A stretch of 64,000 nt of DNA, from assembly GCF_000350225.1 (NCBI RefSeq), contig NW_005179169.1, positions 424,328 through 488,327 of the forward strand, given 5' to 3'. The position numbers and the translations under genes are program-made. Each line of letters starts with the position of its first letter. Position 1 is the first letter of the stretch. The DNA comes from Chondrus crispus. Lineage: Eukaryota; Rhodophyta; Florideophyceae; Gigartinales; Gigartinaceae. Of this stretch, positions 1-12,592 are shown piece after piece. The notes under the pieces were generated by a model. That model worked only from the letters and a program-made list of their open reading frames with translations, was not told the origin of the DNA and did not search any database.

Positions 1-879
1 TAGCTCTCTTTCCCCCTGCTACTGCTCCGGACGTTCATGTTGTGGAGCCCGCCAAGACGCGTTCTGCGTGTACAGAAAGTACGTTTAATGCGGTTTTACG
101 AGGTCGCGGTATGCTTGTAGAGGGTTTCCAGGCCCCCACTACGTTAGTTACCGGTAGCCTATTAACAACCCAACGGAAAGGCAAAAGCAGGCGTCCTTCA
201 TTTCTGCGATTGCGTCACGTGAAGTTTCAGACAACTTCAAAGAGAATCACAGGGTCTTTAGGATGTTGCAGCGATTTCGCTGTGTAATACATTCAGATTA
301 CGCCAATGTTTCGGAAGTCGCCCTGAAGACGATTGGAGTGGGCCTCTAATTGCGAAGTGTGCTGTTGACAGCATCCCTGACGTCGGAGAGAGATAATCAA
401 GTAATACCAAAGATTACACGATGGCATAATTGACCTTTGGATGCTTCCATCAAGGTGCGCTTGCTCGAATAAATTCACTTCACAGCGCACCTTGTTGACC
501 ACTAGCGCTGTCCAAAAGATGCCAATCCGTAATTGCATCGGTTTCGATATACCTCATTCAACACTTTGTCAGGCAGTGAAACCGGCACACGACACATGGA
601 TAGGCGAGTGGAACTCGCAATACCGGGCTCCGCGATCGCAAGACCAACTTAAGATCATCCTGGAGCAGTAAATGCAGATATCAGGAGAGTAGAATAAAGA
701 GAAAATGACGCCGGAAATAAGGAGGTGTTCAAAGGGTTTAGGAAAACGTCGCCGGTGAACTGGAAGTCTCAAGCGGTTCGCCGTGAGTTCGAAAAACTCG
801 GGAGAGTTCACAATGAGAAAACGTTCTGTACCGCATTTCCCTTGCGCTGCAGAAAAAACTTCAGCATGCTCGTTTCGAA
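1..879. other. No recognisable gene
   Basis: Only short, mutually overlapping open frames are present, none with a motif I recognise. Part of it may be the decayed N-terminal half of the hAT transposase that becomes readable from about 880, but I cannot show this. Confidence 0.4.
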
Positions 880-1671
880 ACACAACTACAACTGTATCAG
901 CACAAGATGGCAAAGGTTATCATAACAAAACTCAGGTTCGCGTTGGAGCCCTTGCTTCAGTTCAAGGACATTGACGAACCATTTGTGCATCATTATCTCA
1001 GCCTTGTTCTCGATCCGTAATTCAAGACTTTGAGGAACCCATTCTTGAAAATGCACAAAAAATGTTCAGGCAGGCAGAGAACTGACCAAGCGGTGTGATT
1101 GTGAAGTAACTATTCCTCTTTTATTGAAGTTGAAGGAATTTTCAGAGACACCTGAAGTACAGCCTGCAAGCTCTTCTGTATTTCCAGTGTAGTAAATACG
1201 TCACCAACTTCTGCTGTCGATTCTGCAAACGCTGCTCACAGCAATGAAGAGAGTATTGATTGGTTTACAGAGGAAGTGACGGAGTCTGACCATGAAAGAG
1301 AGAAGCGTTTCATTACCTCTGAGCTATCAAGGTTTCGAAAAGAGCCTTTTTCTTCGTCCCAGATATACAAGCAGAAATGGCTAGCTTTGAAAAGGGACGC
1401 GTTCCCGACCGTTATTAGATTGGCACAGCATATACTGGGAATCCCTCCTTCCCAGATAGACAATGAGAGGATTTTTACCAGCGCAGGAAGAACAGGAACT
1501 CCTAGGCCGAATAGCATTACTACCAGTCAAATTAATGATTTGTTCAACATTTCGAAGAACTATCCGCAGGCTCATATGGTTCATTCTATCTCTGAAGGTG
1601 TTGGTCTTGAAGAGGTTAGTGATTATATTGTCTCTATTGAAGTGCGAGAGAGTGACTCTCCATCAGAATAA
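880..1671 (+). pseudogene. hAT-family transposase remnant (C-terminal half)
   Basis: The last 131 codons (1276-1671) carry the C-terminal dimerisation region of hAT transposases: an LAQHILGIPPSQIDNER stretch followed by IFTSAGR, matching the family pattern of small-residue, serine, ER and F-S-x-x-G. The same frame upstream, near 943-1030, reads EPLLQFKDIDEPF and then LDP-stop-FK. LDPRFK is a hallmark of hAT proteins, and here a TAA at 1018-1020 takes the place of the expected residue, so the gene is dead. hAT transposases cut and paste DNA transposons and leave 8-bp duplications. I could not find terminal repeats or the N-terminal BED finger. The family call is strong for the C-terminus; the exact left limit is a guess. 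Confidence 0.75.
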
Positions 1672-3850
1672 AGTTTTCTCTACGCGTTGTTAAAACAGGT
1701 ACCCTTGCAATGGAAATTATTGGCAGGTATTAAAAGCTCCTACCGAGCTACCACTGAGGTCAGGTTTGCAACGTTCCCAGTGATAGCTATCGGAAATTGT
1801 TTGAGCAGTGAGTGGCGTCCGCCCACAAATTAAACATGTGTGAATCAGTGAAAAGAACCAAACTCCGATCGTTATCCTCTTGCCCTGCAGTGGCTCTTTG
1901 ATTGGATTTTAGCTCACGCACCTGGTAGCAGCAGCGAAAATGGAACACGCGTCAATTACATCACAGCAAATTTTCTTAACAGATGGGGCCACGTGAAGAA
2001 GTTGTTGATATAGGCACAAATGGTCGCATTCATAACATGTCCGTGCGGACATGTAAAAATTATAAACAGAAAAGCAGTTTCTTGCGCATGCCCTTCTGCT
2101 TTAGAAATGTTGTGAATCATGTTCCGAGTGGGGTTTCACGCCGTTGTCAACAAGTGTAGTTGTGGTACTGCACCGATGTACTCTATACATTTCCGCAATA
2201 AGAAAATACATGCCGGTCACATTAGTTTGCAGTAAAAATGTGGTAAGTGCCGAAGTACCTTTGCCCTGGTATAGTTCTTACACTAACATGTACTTTGTAC
2301 TGCCAATCTACTAATTTTAACATACCGGCACAGCCTTGGTATTAACAAGTGCCGGCCATATCTTTGTCGGGTGATCTGAGGTGCAGCGATGATATCGATG
2401 TGCAAAGACCACGAAGAATATGATTTAGTGGTCGTAAGACCACGGGAGTGCCGTGGCTGAGGCTATGAGAAGATTTGGTCAGAAGAGGCGATCTCACCAG
2501 CCCGTTCTTAGAATACAGCTGTGATACAGACCCTGTGCAGCAGAAAACGAGCGCACAGTCTCTGGCGCGGAAGCGGAGTGTGGTCCTGACTCTGGACCAG
2601 TACCGCTGACCCTCTTGCCTCATCTGAAGCAAGAGGTCCAGACCCAGAGCCTACGAACTTTACAGTAGCCTTCTCTAGTGCTCTCGCGCAGCTCCGAAGT
2701 AAAACCAATTCTCATCCAACAGATGTCCTCGCTTTTCCCAGGAGCCTCGAAAGCACCCTAAGGTGAACATGGAAGCGTTTGCCGTCGCAAACGTGCGCTT
2801 TCATTTCCACGAAGTGCCAGTTAACAACGTGTTATTAACACGTTGCACACGAATTCAACTTTTAAGTCGTGGCTTCCATTGTCCAAATTTCTTGCTTCAT
2901 GAAGAATCGTGAAGTTTCACCGTTTCCGCATAAAACGGACAAAACTGAAACAGCGATATGCCTGTAAGCGTTACGGAGCCTAATCCTGGTACCATATTTC
3001 GAAAACTTATTAGTTTTCGTCTATGTAATATGCAAATATACACTTGTTTTCCGGTCATCATTTGAAGAGATACCAAAGTGACTTTTGGAGTCATAGAACA
3101 CTCCGAGGTATCGTCATGAGTGAACACTAATCAGTATGACCGTCAGAATGAACTTATGGGATAATTCTGATGACTGCCGTTCTTGTTACAGAAATATGAT
3201 AGACCGCTATATACATTCATACTGCGTACGGCTGTCATGTTTCCGCATACCATAAGTGATACTCATATCCTGCACATTTTCTGAAATGTCCGTGCGATCA
3301 TGTTTTCATATGGCTATATCCGTCCGAATCTGCCCTGTTCTTGTCACGCTCCAAAATGCTGATTTTATTGATTCCGCGCTCAAGAGGATGCGCGACAGAG
3401 ACTGGTTTAGTTGTCTTCGTGCGCAATAACCCGTGGATCGCGCACCACGACCTCTGGTGCCACCACGAAGGCCATCAAGCGCCAAGCTACTCTCGAAGTC
3501 CGGCAGCGGCACAAATACTGCACACGCAACGCGAACATCAATGTTACCTTCAATGTCTACCAATCTGAAATGAGGCAGAGTTTTGCAAGGTAGAATCTCC
3601 TCAAAAACATTCTCACGATTGCTGCTGCGAGCAATGGTGTTGAAGCCAGTGATGTGATACTAGACGTTATTGACTAATATCCATGCAGTGGCGAGATCTT
3701 TGGAGCCCTAAGGAATGACATGCTCCTCCATGCGCATCGTGTACAACTTCCGAAGCTACCTTGATGGAGAACCGAGCCATTACGTATAGTACACTCTGTG
3801 CTGTGCACAATCGTGTCTGTTCATTTCCCTCCAAATGCAAAAGAGGTAAT
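1672..3850. other. No recognisable gene
   Basis: AT-richer DNA with only small overlapping open frames, no long frame and no motif I recognise. Probably decayed transposon or intergenic DNA. Confidence 0.4.
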
Positions 3851-3859
3851 GCGGCATGA

Positions 3860-4200
3860 GAATGGCTACTTTCTGCGGAAGGGAAATACATAAAGCATGG
3901 ATAGTAAAGAAGTATTTGCGGTTTGCACGCACAGGAAAATGGATTAGTCGAGGCGGTGCTCAGTCAGCTCCTGGCCGCACGACGAAAACCGCGATTGGTA
4001 TGCGAATCACTTCCATGGCGTGTTGCAAACGCTATGTGTGAGGACACTTACACTTCGGAGGTGCAATGCCAAGAATCCATAGATTGTCGTCACGAAGAGA
4101 TATATCGAGCAAGAGTTCTGGTATCGATGGGGCAACGAACGCCATGACCAATGGGCAATCGTTCATGATAAAATGTGGCAACTGACGGTTTATGGGTATT
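3860..4200 (+). mobile_element. Possible retroelement integrase scrap (fossil)
   Basis: A short plus-strand stretch reads HAQENGLVEAVL followed about 20 residues later by LPWRVANA. This resembles the H-x-QNGLAE and LP-x-x-W-x-HA pattern in the integrase core of LTR retroelements. The match is short and the surroundings are decayed, so this is only a suggestion; chance similarity remains possible. Confidence 0.25.
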
Positions 4201-7028
4201 TCTGGTTAAAAGCCGTATCTTAGCGAGTCCTTCACGCATCTTGACTCTTCAAATCTCAATAAACACAAAAAGGCACACAAATAGCTTGACATACGGTAAC
4301 AAAATCACAGCGTGTGTTCATTCAAGGGAATGAAAGCCACTTAAATGACCCGATTTTTACAGGTCTGAATCGTATGGAAAGTAATTTGGCAACCTCAAAT
4401 AATTGCCGTGGCCCAAAAACACTGAATTCTACGGTTTGGGACTGTACACGTCACCATCCCTGATAAGCTGAGCGAGACAAAGTGAACGCTGTGCTCAGAG
4501 AGAAAATCGTCGTCACCATCACGGTATGTTTCTCATGTTCTGAAGTGATGCTGCTGCATGCATCGAACGAGTATGGTGCGTTTCTCGACACGACTGTCCT
4601 AGCCTGCTTCGTACTCTGCTGGACTCTGTACTGATAGAAACCACCCTGTCTCTTTCCGTTTCTGTCTCCCAATAAATGGTTCTGTCCGTTTCGCGGCGTT
4701 CAGGTTGTCTCTGTCCATTCCGTCGTCGTTTATCACGCCGCTTAAGAGCGCCGAGTACTGATCCGACGTAACTTGGATTCAGTTTTAGTGCCAATTTGGA
4801 CTATGCCACTATCTTGAACTTGTGCATGGCGAAGTGAGCGTCCGCCGCGCGCAAATGATCTCAACAGAGCATGTGAATAATTACGGTCCATTTGGACCTG
4901 TCCACCATCCCAGTCGGCGCAGTTTCCGTCAAACAGATGAAAAATGCAGTGATATCTGCACTTTGACGTTCGGGGTGTCAAAGTTCTGTTCTCACAGATC
5001 AACTCTTATTATGTGGCCCTATTCTCGCCCTAAAGCAAGGTTGAATAATACATTCGCCAATATGGAACGCTTTTAATAAATTTTTTCATTGCGACACTGG
5101 GCATCTCTTGCTGCAGATATGACTTGCATGGACCGCAAGCAGGAACAGCGAAAAATAGTATCAAGTGGAAAGTATGCTACGGCAGTGCCATGAAAACTAC
5201 ATTGCTTTCCTTGAACAACTGCCGAATACTGAATTATACACGTGACAAATATACATGGATAACCAGTAGCAGATGCTGACTGATTTGCCTCAGCCCAGCA
5301 GTTTCATCAACAATTTTGTGCTCACTGATGTTGGACTTCTGTGCTGACGCAGGGTATCTAAAGGGTAGCTATAAACATCTAAAATCTAAAGTAAAAGGGA
5401 GGCAAGAAAGTCATTTAAAGTCGGAGTATGTCCCTGCACACGGCGATGGATTAATCGTCTTTAGTGAGAACAATCACGGGTGTTTAAGCCACACCTGCCG
5501 CCGAAACGACGGGCATTACTGCTATTCTGTGTATTTTGCCCCTCGGTCAATCTCAGCTTCCATAAGTACCCTGTCTTTGGTTACATACCCTTTTCGTTAA
5601 GTTCATCCAAACCTTTTTTGGAACGAAGCACCGGACTGGTCCATATTAACGATAAGCGTACTGGTTCTAATGCGAAAAGATGACATGCAGCTTGGACCCG
5701 AGTAATGTGACCCGCAAGAATGCTTTGCGAGAGAGCGTCCTCACGGCTTTGTTTGAAAACGCGCATGGCTTTTTACTTTACTCTAAGACGTATAGCCATT
5801 CGATCCACCCCCAGTAGGCAGGGGCGATTGTTGGAAAATTTGATGTCTTGCTGACGAGAGTTGGGCAACCTACCGAGATTGTGTGTGCCAGTAACATGTA
5901 CAGTATCTGGCAGAGCGTCAATGGCGTGTTGTCGCCCGCGCAGTGCTTGCTACCTTTGCCAATGATGGATTCTTCAAATGCCTGTAGCATGCGTGAACCC
6001 TAACAGAATAGTAATTAACGTAGATGTTGCCCTAGTATTGTGGCTGAAACTCCGGGTAAGCCTTATCCTCGCCTTATAAAATCACCTGATAGGAGTTACT
6101 TGTATTCCATAACTCTTTTCAGATGTTTTGCAAGGTACCAACCCATGACTAAAGCGACGAAAGAGAGTCTTATGAAGGTCATCTGGAGAGTGTTTCATGG
6201 TTGGAATGGAGATGATGGGCGACTGCGGATCGATATGGAGAAGAATATTACGTCGTAATGAAATGGAAAAGCCTGGGTGTTCTGGGTACAATCGGCAGTA
6301 TTCGGCATGGCAATGGCGGCAAAACGGAAGAGGCGGGCAGGTTTTAATCATTGTTCTCAGTTACAGAGATACGAAGTGGCGGGGATGAATTTATGTGACT
6401 TGGTTTCGGAAAGGTGCGGCGAAAAGAAAGCAGTGCGTTGCCAGAATAGTTTGTGTTTTACCACATAGTGAACGGACTGTTACTACGCACGCCATTTAGC
6501 AAATGTGCGTTCGTGCAGCACGAGCTTTTTCTGTTCTAGGTTCTTCGTTAGTGTATCTGTGTATGGTGGCATTGAAAGTTATTGCGATCAAGTAGACCGT
6601 ATGAGCAGAATCGGAAAAACCGGGTAGAAGATGTCAAACCCTCTGGATCAGCACTCGGGAGCACAAAACGAAGAGTGATTTCGTTCCGCCGATCACGAAC
6701 TGTTTCCACGACGTAACTGTCTTCGAGATCGCTCCGGCGTCCAGGGCAATCCGTCACTGTACCAAGCGACCGCAGTTTGTTGAATGCTGGGAGCTGGGCT
6801 GGAGATAAGAAAGTCGACTAAGATAAGAAAGTCGACTAAGACAAGCTCTGTACCGCACATTTCTGAGACATCTCCTTCCAGACTGGTAGAGGGCCGAATT
6901 GGAAGTCAAAAGATCAACTGGGCTTGGATTCTTGATGTGAGCGTTCATTGACTCAACTCCGTGCGACTAGGTCCTCCCACCATTAGCACTGCATGCATCA
7001 AGATAATACACAGAGTCATTCACGATTG
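4201..7028. other. No recognisable gene
   Basis: Only short open frames with no family signature on either strand. A small 18-bp tandem duplication lies at 6803-6838. Likely decayed repeat DNA next to the MULE remnant. Confidence 0.4.
6803..6838. repeat. 18-bp direct tandem duplication
   Basis: The 18-bp unit agataagaaagtcgacta occurs twice head to tail, followed by a partial third copy. It lies in otherwise featureless DNA. Confidence 0.85.
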
Positions 7029-7475
7029 TTAGCGCAATCTTTTTTGTTCCGTTGAAGCCTGCGAACTGACCGGATTGCTTAACTTGTCCGTTGTCGTCGG
7101 GGGGTTTTCCTGTAATAGACTGGCAAATTCCTCCTTCGTGCTTTTACCATAGCGAGAAAGGTTTGTCCTCCGATGGCGAGAACGACATAACTGTTGTGGT
7201 CCATCATCATTGTCGAAAGTGACTGCCATATCCTTCGAAATGTCCTTATCACGGTCGCTGATAATAGTAGTCGCTTTTGCAGCGAGTTGTGGAAAGTTGG
7301 TTTTTAGAAATTGAAATATACGAAACCACGCTGCCTTGACCTCATTAGCACAAAGCCAGACGGAACAAAACAGCACGATAGTGTTGTTGTTTGAAACCCT
7401 GACAACAATGAACATGGTGTAGCACTCTAGAAATATCTTGCAGTGACAGGCGTGCAGGTTACACTGGTAAGGCAA
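7029..7475 (-). pseudogene. MULE-type transposase fragment
   Basis: The 148-residue frame fits the MULE domain of Mutator-like transposases: a hydrophobic strand run (NNNTIVLFCSVWL), then E-x-x-x-x-W-x-x-F-x-x-F-L-x-x-x-FPQL, then ISDRDKDI with the likely second catalytic aspartate, then a C-x-x-x-H-R-R-x-N-L motif. The normal transposase is several hundred residues long and carries a SWIM zinc finger; here only the central catalytic part is visible, so it is a fragment. Its left neighbour on the same strand is an old accessory ORF of a gypsy element. The family call rests on motif order only. Confidence 0.6.
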
Positions 7476-7521
7476 ATCATCTTACTCCTCGACAGCTTGA
7501 AAGGAGTTTAAAAACCCTCCG

Positions 7522-8900
7522 TCAAAGAATCTCTTCAAGGGTATCTACATCTTCGAACAGATAGATCGCCATACGATCAAAGTAGAGAGCCTTGCGGACG
7601 AGGAAAGCAATTGTTTGATCGCTTGCTATTTCGTCCGGAATTTGATACGCATCTCCGTCCGAGAAACGGCGCTTGAGCGCCGAGGATGTTTCCACCACTG
7701 AACTCGCATATTGCATCCTACAAACAAGTTGAAGGTCGGGGCGCAGCACGTTTTGGGACTGGACCTCCCCAAAAGTCACGCTCGTGCGTGGGAGGAGTCT
7801 CCAGGAGTAACGAAAAAGGGAAAGTTCTAACGGTTCCCCGCTGTCGGCTGGTTTACCAAACCACTTCGTGTCCGCCCAAACGAACTCCGTATCCTTGGAC
7901 TCCAGAGCTTCAGAACCCTTAAACGGTCCGCCTGGCCATCGGCAGGTCCCGAGGACACCGAAAGTATCCCTAGAGAGATGGTAGTCTTCATACGCTCCGA
8001 ATATGGCCACCCTGCCGAAGCGGAATTAGTCGATTGCCCTTTCAAGTGGAAATACGGCTCCCCCACTAATGCGGTTCCCGGCGCAGTGGTACTTGGGGCG
8101 TCATAAGGCATAAACCGCTAGTTCTGCCGCCTCATCCGGAAGCACACTAGGTGTCTCTGCGGCGGTAACGTCTGGGGCACTCGCGGATGGACCAGGCTCT
8201 CCGCCTTCTTCGTCGACGACAAAGGCATTCGCAGAGGGCACCATGTTCGGACCTGACATCGGCGGTCGGATAGGTTCGAACATAGTTGGTGCCTACTCTC
8301 GAGGGGACATTAGCGGCTCATGGGAGATCCCAGCGGATCTGGTAGAATCGCAACTCGTTGCCAGACGTTCTAAAGATCGACGCTGTTTCTGGAACGGCAT
8401 CGGGGCCTCCTTTACTTGGTTTGGCTTTGAAAGCGGACTGGGACAACGAATTGCCGACGACAGTAACCAAGCGGCCAGAGGGTTGCTCAGGGAACTGGTG
8501 AATTCCTTTTACTCCTCCGTCATCGTCGTGGTTGATTTTCACGGTACCTGAGGATGCTGCGGGATCTGCAGAGGACAGCCAGAAGGCATGTGGGGAGAAG
8601 GGGCTGCTGCCTCGAGTCGTGCAGTGTTGGGAACGGGCGAAACGCCCGAAGGGGGGATCGATCCCACCCCAGAACCCGGGGACGTAACGGGAAAGGTGCT
8701 TGTTGAGGTTTCACATTGTCGTTTCGACCAAAACGGTACCGAACTCGTAACATCAACCGATCTGGAGACAGTAGGGAAAGACAGAAAGACAAGGCAGGTG
8801 GGATTGATAAGAAGTACTGGCGCGACCTACGCAGCTTAAACAGGGACACGAGTCGTACCCCTGAATGGTCTGGAAAGAGTTCTTCACAACGAACCACACT
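7522..8900 (-). mobile_element. Fossil copy of gypsy-associated antisense accessory ORF
   Basis: The clearest part (7522-8010) is related to the long plus-strand ORF inside the gypsy element at 13.7-15.5 kb. Shared landmarks in order are W-FG-P, LRPDL, AYQIP followed by D-x-T-x-A, and Y-x-DRM-x-x-YL. Overall identity is low, so this copy is much older than the element at 12.6-25.9 kb or belongs to a different subfamily. No LTR, gag or pol of its own is visible. It is a broken fossil with several interruptions. The function of the encoded protein is unknown. Confidence 0.6.
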
Positions 8901-8954
8901 CTGTCTGTCGTGAGTGCGGCGTCACGCTTTAGGAGCGGGCCATGTAGTAAGTCA

Positions 8955-8976
8955 GATACAGACTATAGTCTGTATC
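8955..8976. repeat. 22-bp perfect palindrome
   Basis: The sequence reads the same on both strands with no spacer and is centred on TATA. It lies between the accessory-ORF fossil and the copia fossil. No function can be assigned. Confidence 0.85.
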
Positions 8977-9149
8977 CAATTTGGAATACCTCTGTAATAT
9001 CGGCTCGGACTGGGGATACGACTGTCATGCACAGGTATGACACTCAGGGGAGCATGAAGTGCCGATTAGGCTGACGACAGCCTGTCCTGTGGCTCTTGGA
9101 GGTACTGTACTAGTTATCGTTGGAGTACAGTTATTGGGTATTAAAGTTT

Positions 9150-12100
9150 AGAAGTGATGTCCATCTGCGGAAGGGAGGCCCAACGGACGCGGGGACGACT
9201 TCTTCCACATGGATGCATATCCCGTGTTTTTGCGTAATGGACTTCTTTTATTTTCGTTGTTTCCCGTCGTAGGCTCCGAAGACCACTCCCTCTTAATCAC
9301 TCGGGTGGCGTGGCACTGACGAACGTACGAGGAGACCGGCTCCGTCTCTACCCGTCTGTACCGGACCATGAACCGGTACAGCTCCGAGGGCGTCGCGTGC
9401 GTTAGATCTGCCTCGCACGTACGAATGTATTGAGCTGCCTGAACCCCGCTCTACCATCCCTACCCCATCTTGGATTCGTCCCATTCCTATCTTGGTGTGA
9501 CGGCCGAGTCTCACGGCCTCTAAGACTCAAGGCACTTGCCTATGCCTGGGATATTTTACACAAACCCGGCCTACAGTTTACACTATTTGCTTTTTCTCAG
9601 CAGTGCGTTTGCACCACATGGATATCTCGACATGGCACACCCGAATTCGTATCGGCCGATGATGAGTATCATTGCGAGAAACTTACTACTTACATAAATG
9701 CACACGACATTAAATTTGGGTCCGGGCCAGCTCGCCGCCACAACAAGGTTGGCGTCATCAAAAGAAAGACCTGGAATCAAAAAGAGATCGTCCGCAGACG
9801 GGATATCGATATCATCACTGCAGATGCGCACATGATTGTTAATAGAGCGACGTTTATGTCGAACCACTTCTCGGGCTCCTGCATGTTAAGTGCATTCGAA
9901 CTAGTGCGGAATAAAGCCCTTCTGTTCTCGGCCTTCCCAAAAGGAAAGTGAGTGGCGATCAATTCCAAACACATACCGAACAGACATCAATTCGTTCGCT
10001 TCAGAGACTCATCAAACCAAGAACACAAGAAGCTCCGCCACCACACGTATTCAAACCTGGTTCTACCGTTTGGGTGCAATACAAGTCATCCAATCAGAAC
10101 GAATCGTTGAATGGGTCGTCGTCAATGTCGTTAGGGCGGAGCAGCAATTTCTCGTAACACGAAGATCATTGCGTAGTCCTCTGATGAGACTTACCCATGA
10201 GGATTTATGAATTGCAACAAGAGGGGAACCGACACAAGAGCGCATGCGGGGCTCACTGGAAGGGGCGTTGGTACACCACTCGGTGGAGGAGGTGCATCAT
10301 ACAGAAGGTGATAATGCAGTACGTCTGGCCAATCAGAAACTCATGACTTCTAAGCGGAAGCCAAAAGAATCGGAAGGCTACATCGGAGTTCGCGCTGTCA
10401 AAGTCCAGGACGGTTTGAACGACCAACGCGCTGCAGAAACATCTGACAAAGCCCGTAATCTCGATGAAATATACGATGTTGTAGGGTCATAACAGGTCTC
10501 TGCAGGTAGACTCTCATTTGCGCCGCCACGGATATCTGAACAGGCCTTCAAGACAGAACTTGAAGAAAACTGGTCCAACGCGTGCAAAGAAGTACCAGAG
10601 CGAGAAGTCACTGAATATGGTAAAGTAATCTTTTCACATGTAGTGTACAAGGTCAAGACTGACGAGATGGGTGGCAGAGAATTGAAGACCAGAATAGTGC
10701 CCCATGGAAATAGCAACAATGACAGAGAAAAATTAAGAAAAGATTCAGAAACGTGATCCGAATCATTTTCCCTACTGTTCCATTTCATGGATTCCGTTTC
10801 GGCATGGCAGATATCAAAGGTGCATATCCTCAAAGCGGCCCAATACAGCAACAGATATTTGTAAGGCGCCGTCGCAAAGGGCAAGGAAAGGCCGGTCGAT
10901 CTGGCGTCCGGCGAAATTGCCGTATAGAGTCGTGGAAGCCGGAAGACAGTGGCAGAAAATTGTGGGATATTGGATGCTATCTGAGGGAAAAGTAGAAAGG
11001 GCAATTTGACTCAGCCAAATATTTGTCCACCGCGATCCATCAGAAAAGGTAGTTTCCATCGTTGTAAAAGTTCCAGATAACTTCCTTATCGGTCGTCTAG
11101 TACCAGTATTCAAGTCTTCTTTATAGATCAGACGAAGTAAAGGTTCCAAGTTGGCAAGGTAGTTATCGATCAGAAGTTTCTGTTTGGTGGATACGAAATC
11201 GACCACGGCACGGACGGATGCATTAGAATTTGTATATGTAGATACATTGAGCGCCTAAAACCGATTTTATTCTGAGGGCAGCGGGGACACATGTGTCCCT
11301 GCTGCCCTCAGAATAAAAGCTGCAGTTTGGGGGAGATGAACGTGACTTTCAGTTAGATATGGAGAACTTCCTGAGGTATCCAGATCCTGCCATTACTCTT
11401 CTGCAGCCTGCCTCCCGTATCCAGCTCGACCACTAGAACTGGGCGACCGAGTTGTTACTGCTATCCTCGCATCGAGTTAATACTGGGCCATGCAAATGAA
11501 GTGGCTGCTGGGATGATTTGTTCGGCCCCTTGCACAAACATACTGCATAACGCTGTCTTTTCTTTGAACCTAGTTTCTATAACCCCCTATTCACCGTTTC
11601 AAGATGTCCGCGAACACATTGTCTTCGATTTTTCATGCTTGATCACATAGTGGAATCGTGACATATACGGCGCCCAGCGCTGAACCTTTGAAACAATGTG
11701 GCGTCAAAATGACAGTTTCAATTACAAGGCGGCGAAGATAAAACGAGGGAGTGGTGATCAGTGAGCTCTGTGACGTCCATTCAACACAAGAAGAGGTAAT
11801 CAAGTTTTTGAAAAGTTTGAAAATGGAGAACGCATCTTTCTCCATTGTCATCCAGGTTTCAGATGCGTCCTTGAAAGCAGAACGGAGAAAGGCAATTTGC
11901 TGGTGTTTCTGGTCGCTAGGGGTAGTTCCAGCTCATCGTCATTTGTTTACGTGACCATTCATGATCACAACTTCTTGGAAGAGTCTGTGAGGACGCAGAT
12001 TCATTTATCTCGGACAGGGCACGCAAGTTCGATTGCACTCTTCAGTCCGTCTTGTCAATCACGAAAATATGCTTCCTGCGTAGGCCCCCATGACAGGCCA

Positions 12101-12250
12101 TTGAGTGACAAGTTGGAAATCGAGCGTTTTGGACGATTTTAAGATTTGGCGTAGGCCTCGTCGAGAACCTTGATGAGCGGTGCCGTGCGTTCGGCCTGAT
12201 TGGGGATGGCCATAGACATCCATCTACAACAATAGATGGATTGAGACAAT
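9150..12250 (+). mobile_element. Ty1/copia-like retroelement fossil
   Basis: Plus-strand pieces appear in the copia order integrase, reverse transcriptase, RNase H. Near 9.6-9.8 kb is GTPEFVSADDEY and PARRHNK, as in an integrase core. Near 10.7-10.9 kb is RIVPHGN and then ADIKGAYPQS, the start of a copia reverse transcriptase. Near 11.8 kb is a VSDAS that fits RNase H. The element is old and heavily broken (well over ten breaks), with no LTR found. A 54-bp palindrome sits inside it at 11265-11318. The younger gypsy element inserted just to its right. Confidence 0.6.
11265..11318. repeat. 54-bp near-perfect palindrome
   Basis: Two 27-bp arms meet with no spacer and differ at one base. The palindrome lies inside the copia fossil, where it interrupts the expected coding order, so it was probably added later. 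It could be the remains of a foldback or miniature inverted-repeat element. Confidence 0.85.
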
Positions 12251-12587
12251 TTCATAGCTGTCTGGGGAGGCTACATGCCTTGGACTCTTGACAGCCGGCC
12301 ATGATCCATACGGTAGCCGTCCTTCGAGATGATACAGCCGCACCATTTGAGCTCTCTCCGAAATAGTTAAAACCTTTGCGCACACAGAGAGAGACCCTTC
12401 TTCGATCATTTTGTGAAGAAAATGTCAAGTTGGTTAAGTAGGCTGATATGATTGGGTACATGGATGCTGTGGTCATCCGGCCACGCCTTGATGTTGTCTG
12501 GTAGCTCCGCCAAAAGGCAATCAAGGTTGCTCTCGAAGTAGGACGTCGGGGTTTCTAAACCAGGAATTACCGGCCTAGATGCGCCAA

Positions 12588-12592
12588 CCCCT
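12588..12592. repeat. Target-site duplication, left copy (cccct)
   Basis: The five bases immediately before the left LTR are repeated directly after the right LTR at 25862-25866. A 5-bp duplication is usual for Ty3/gypsy integration. Confidence 0.9.
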
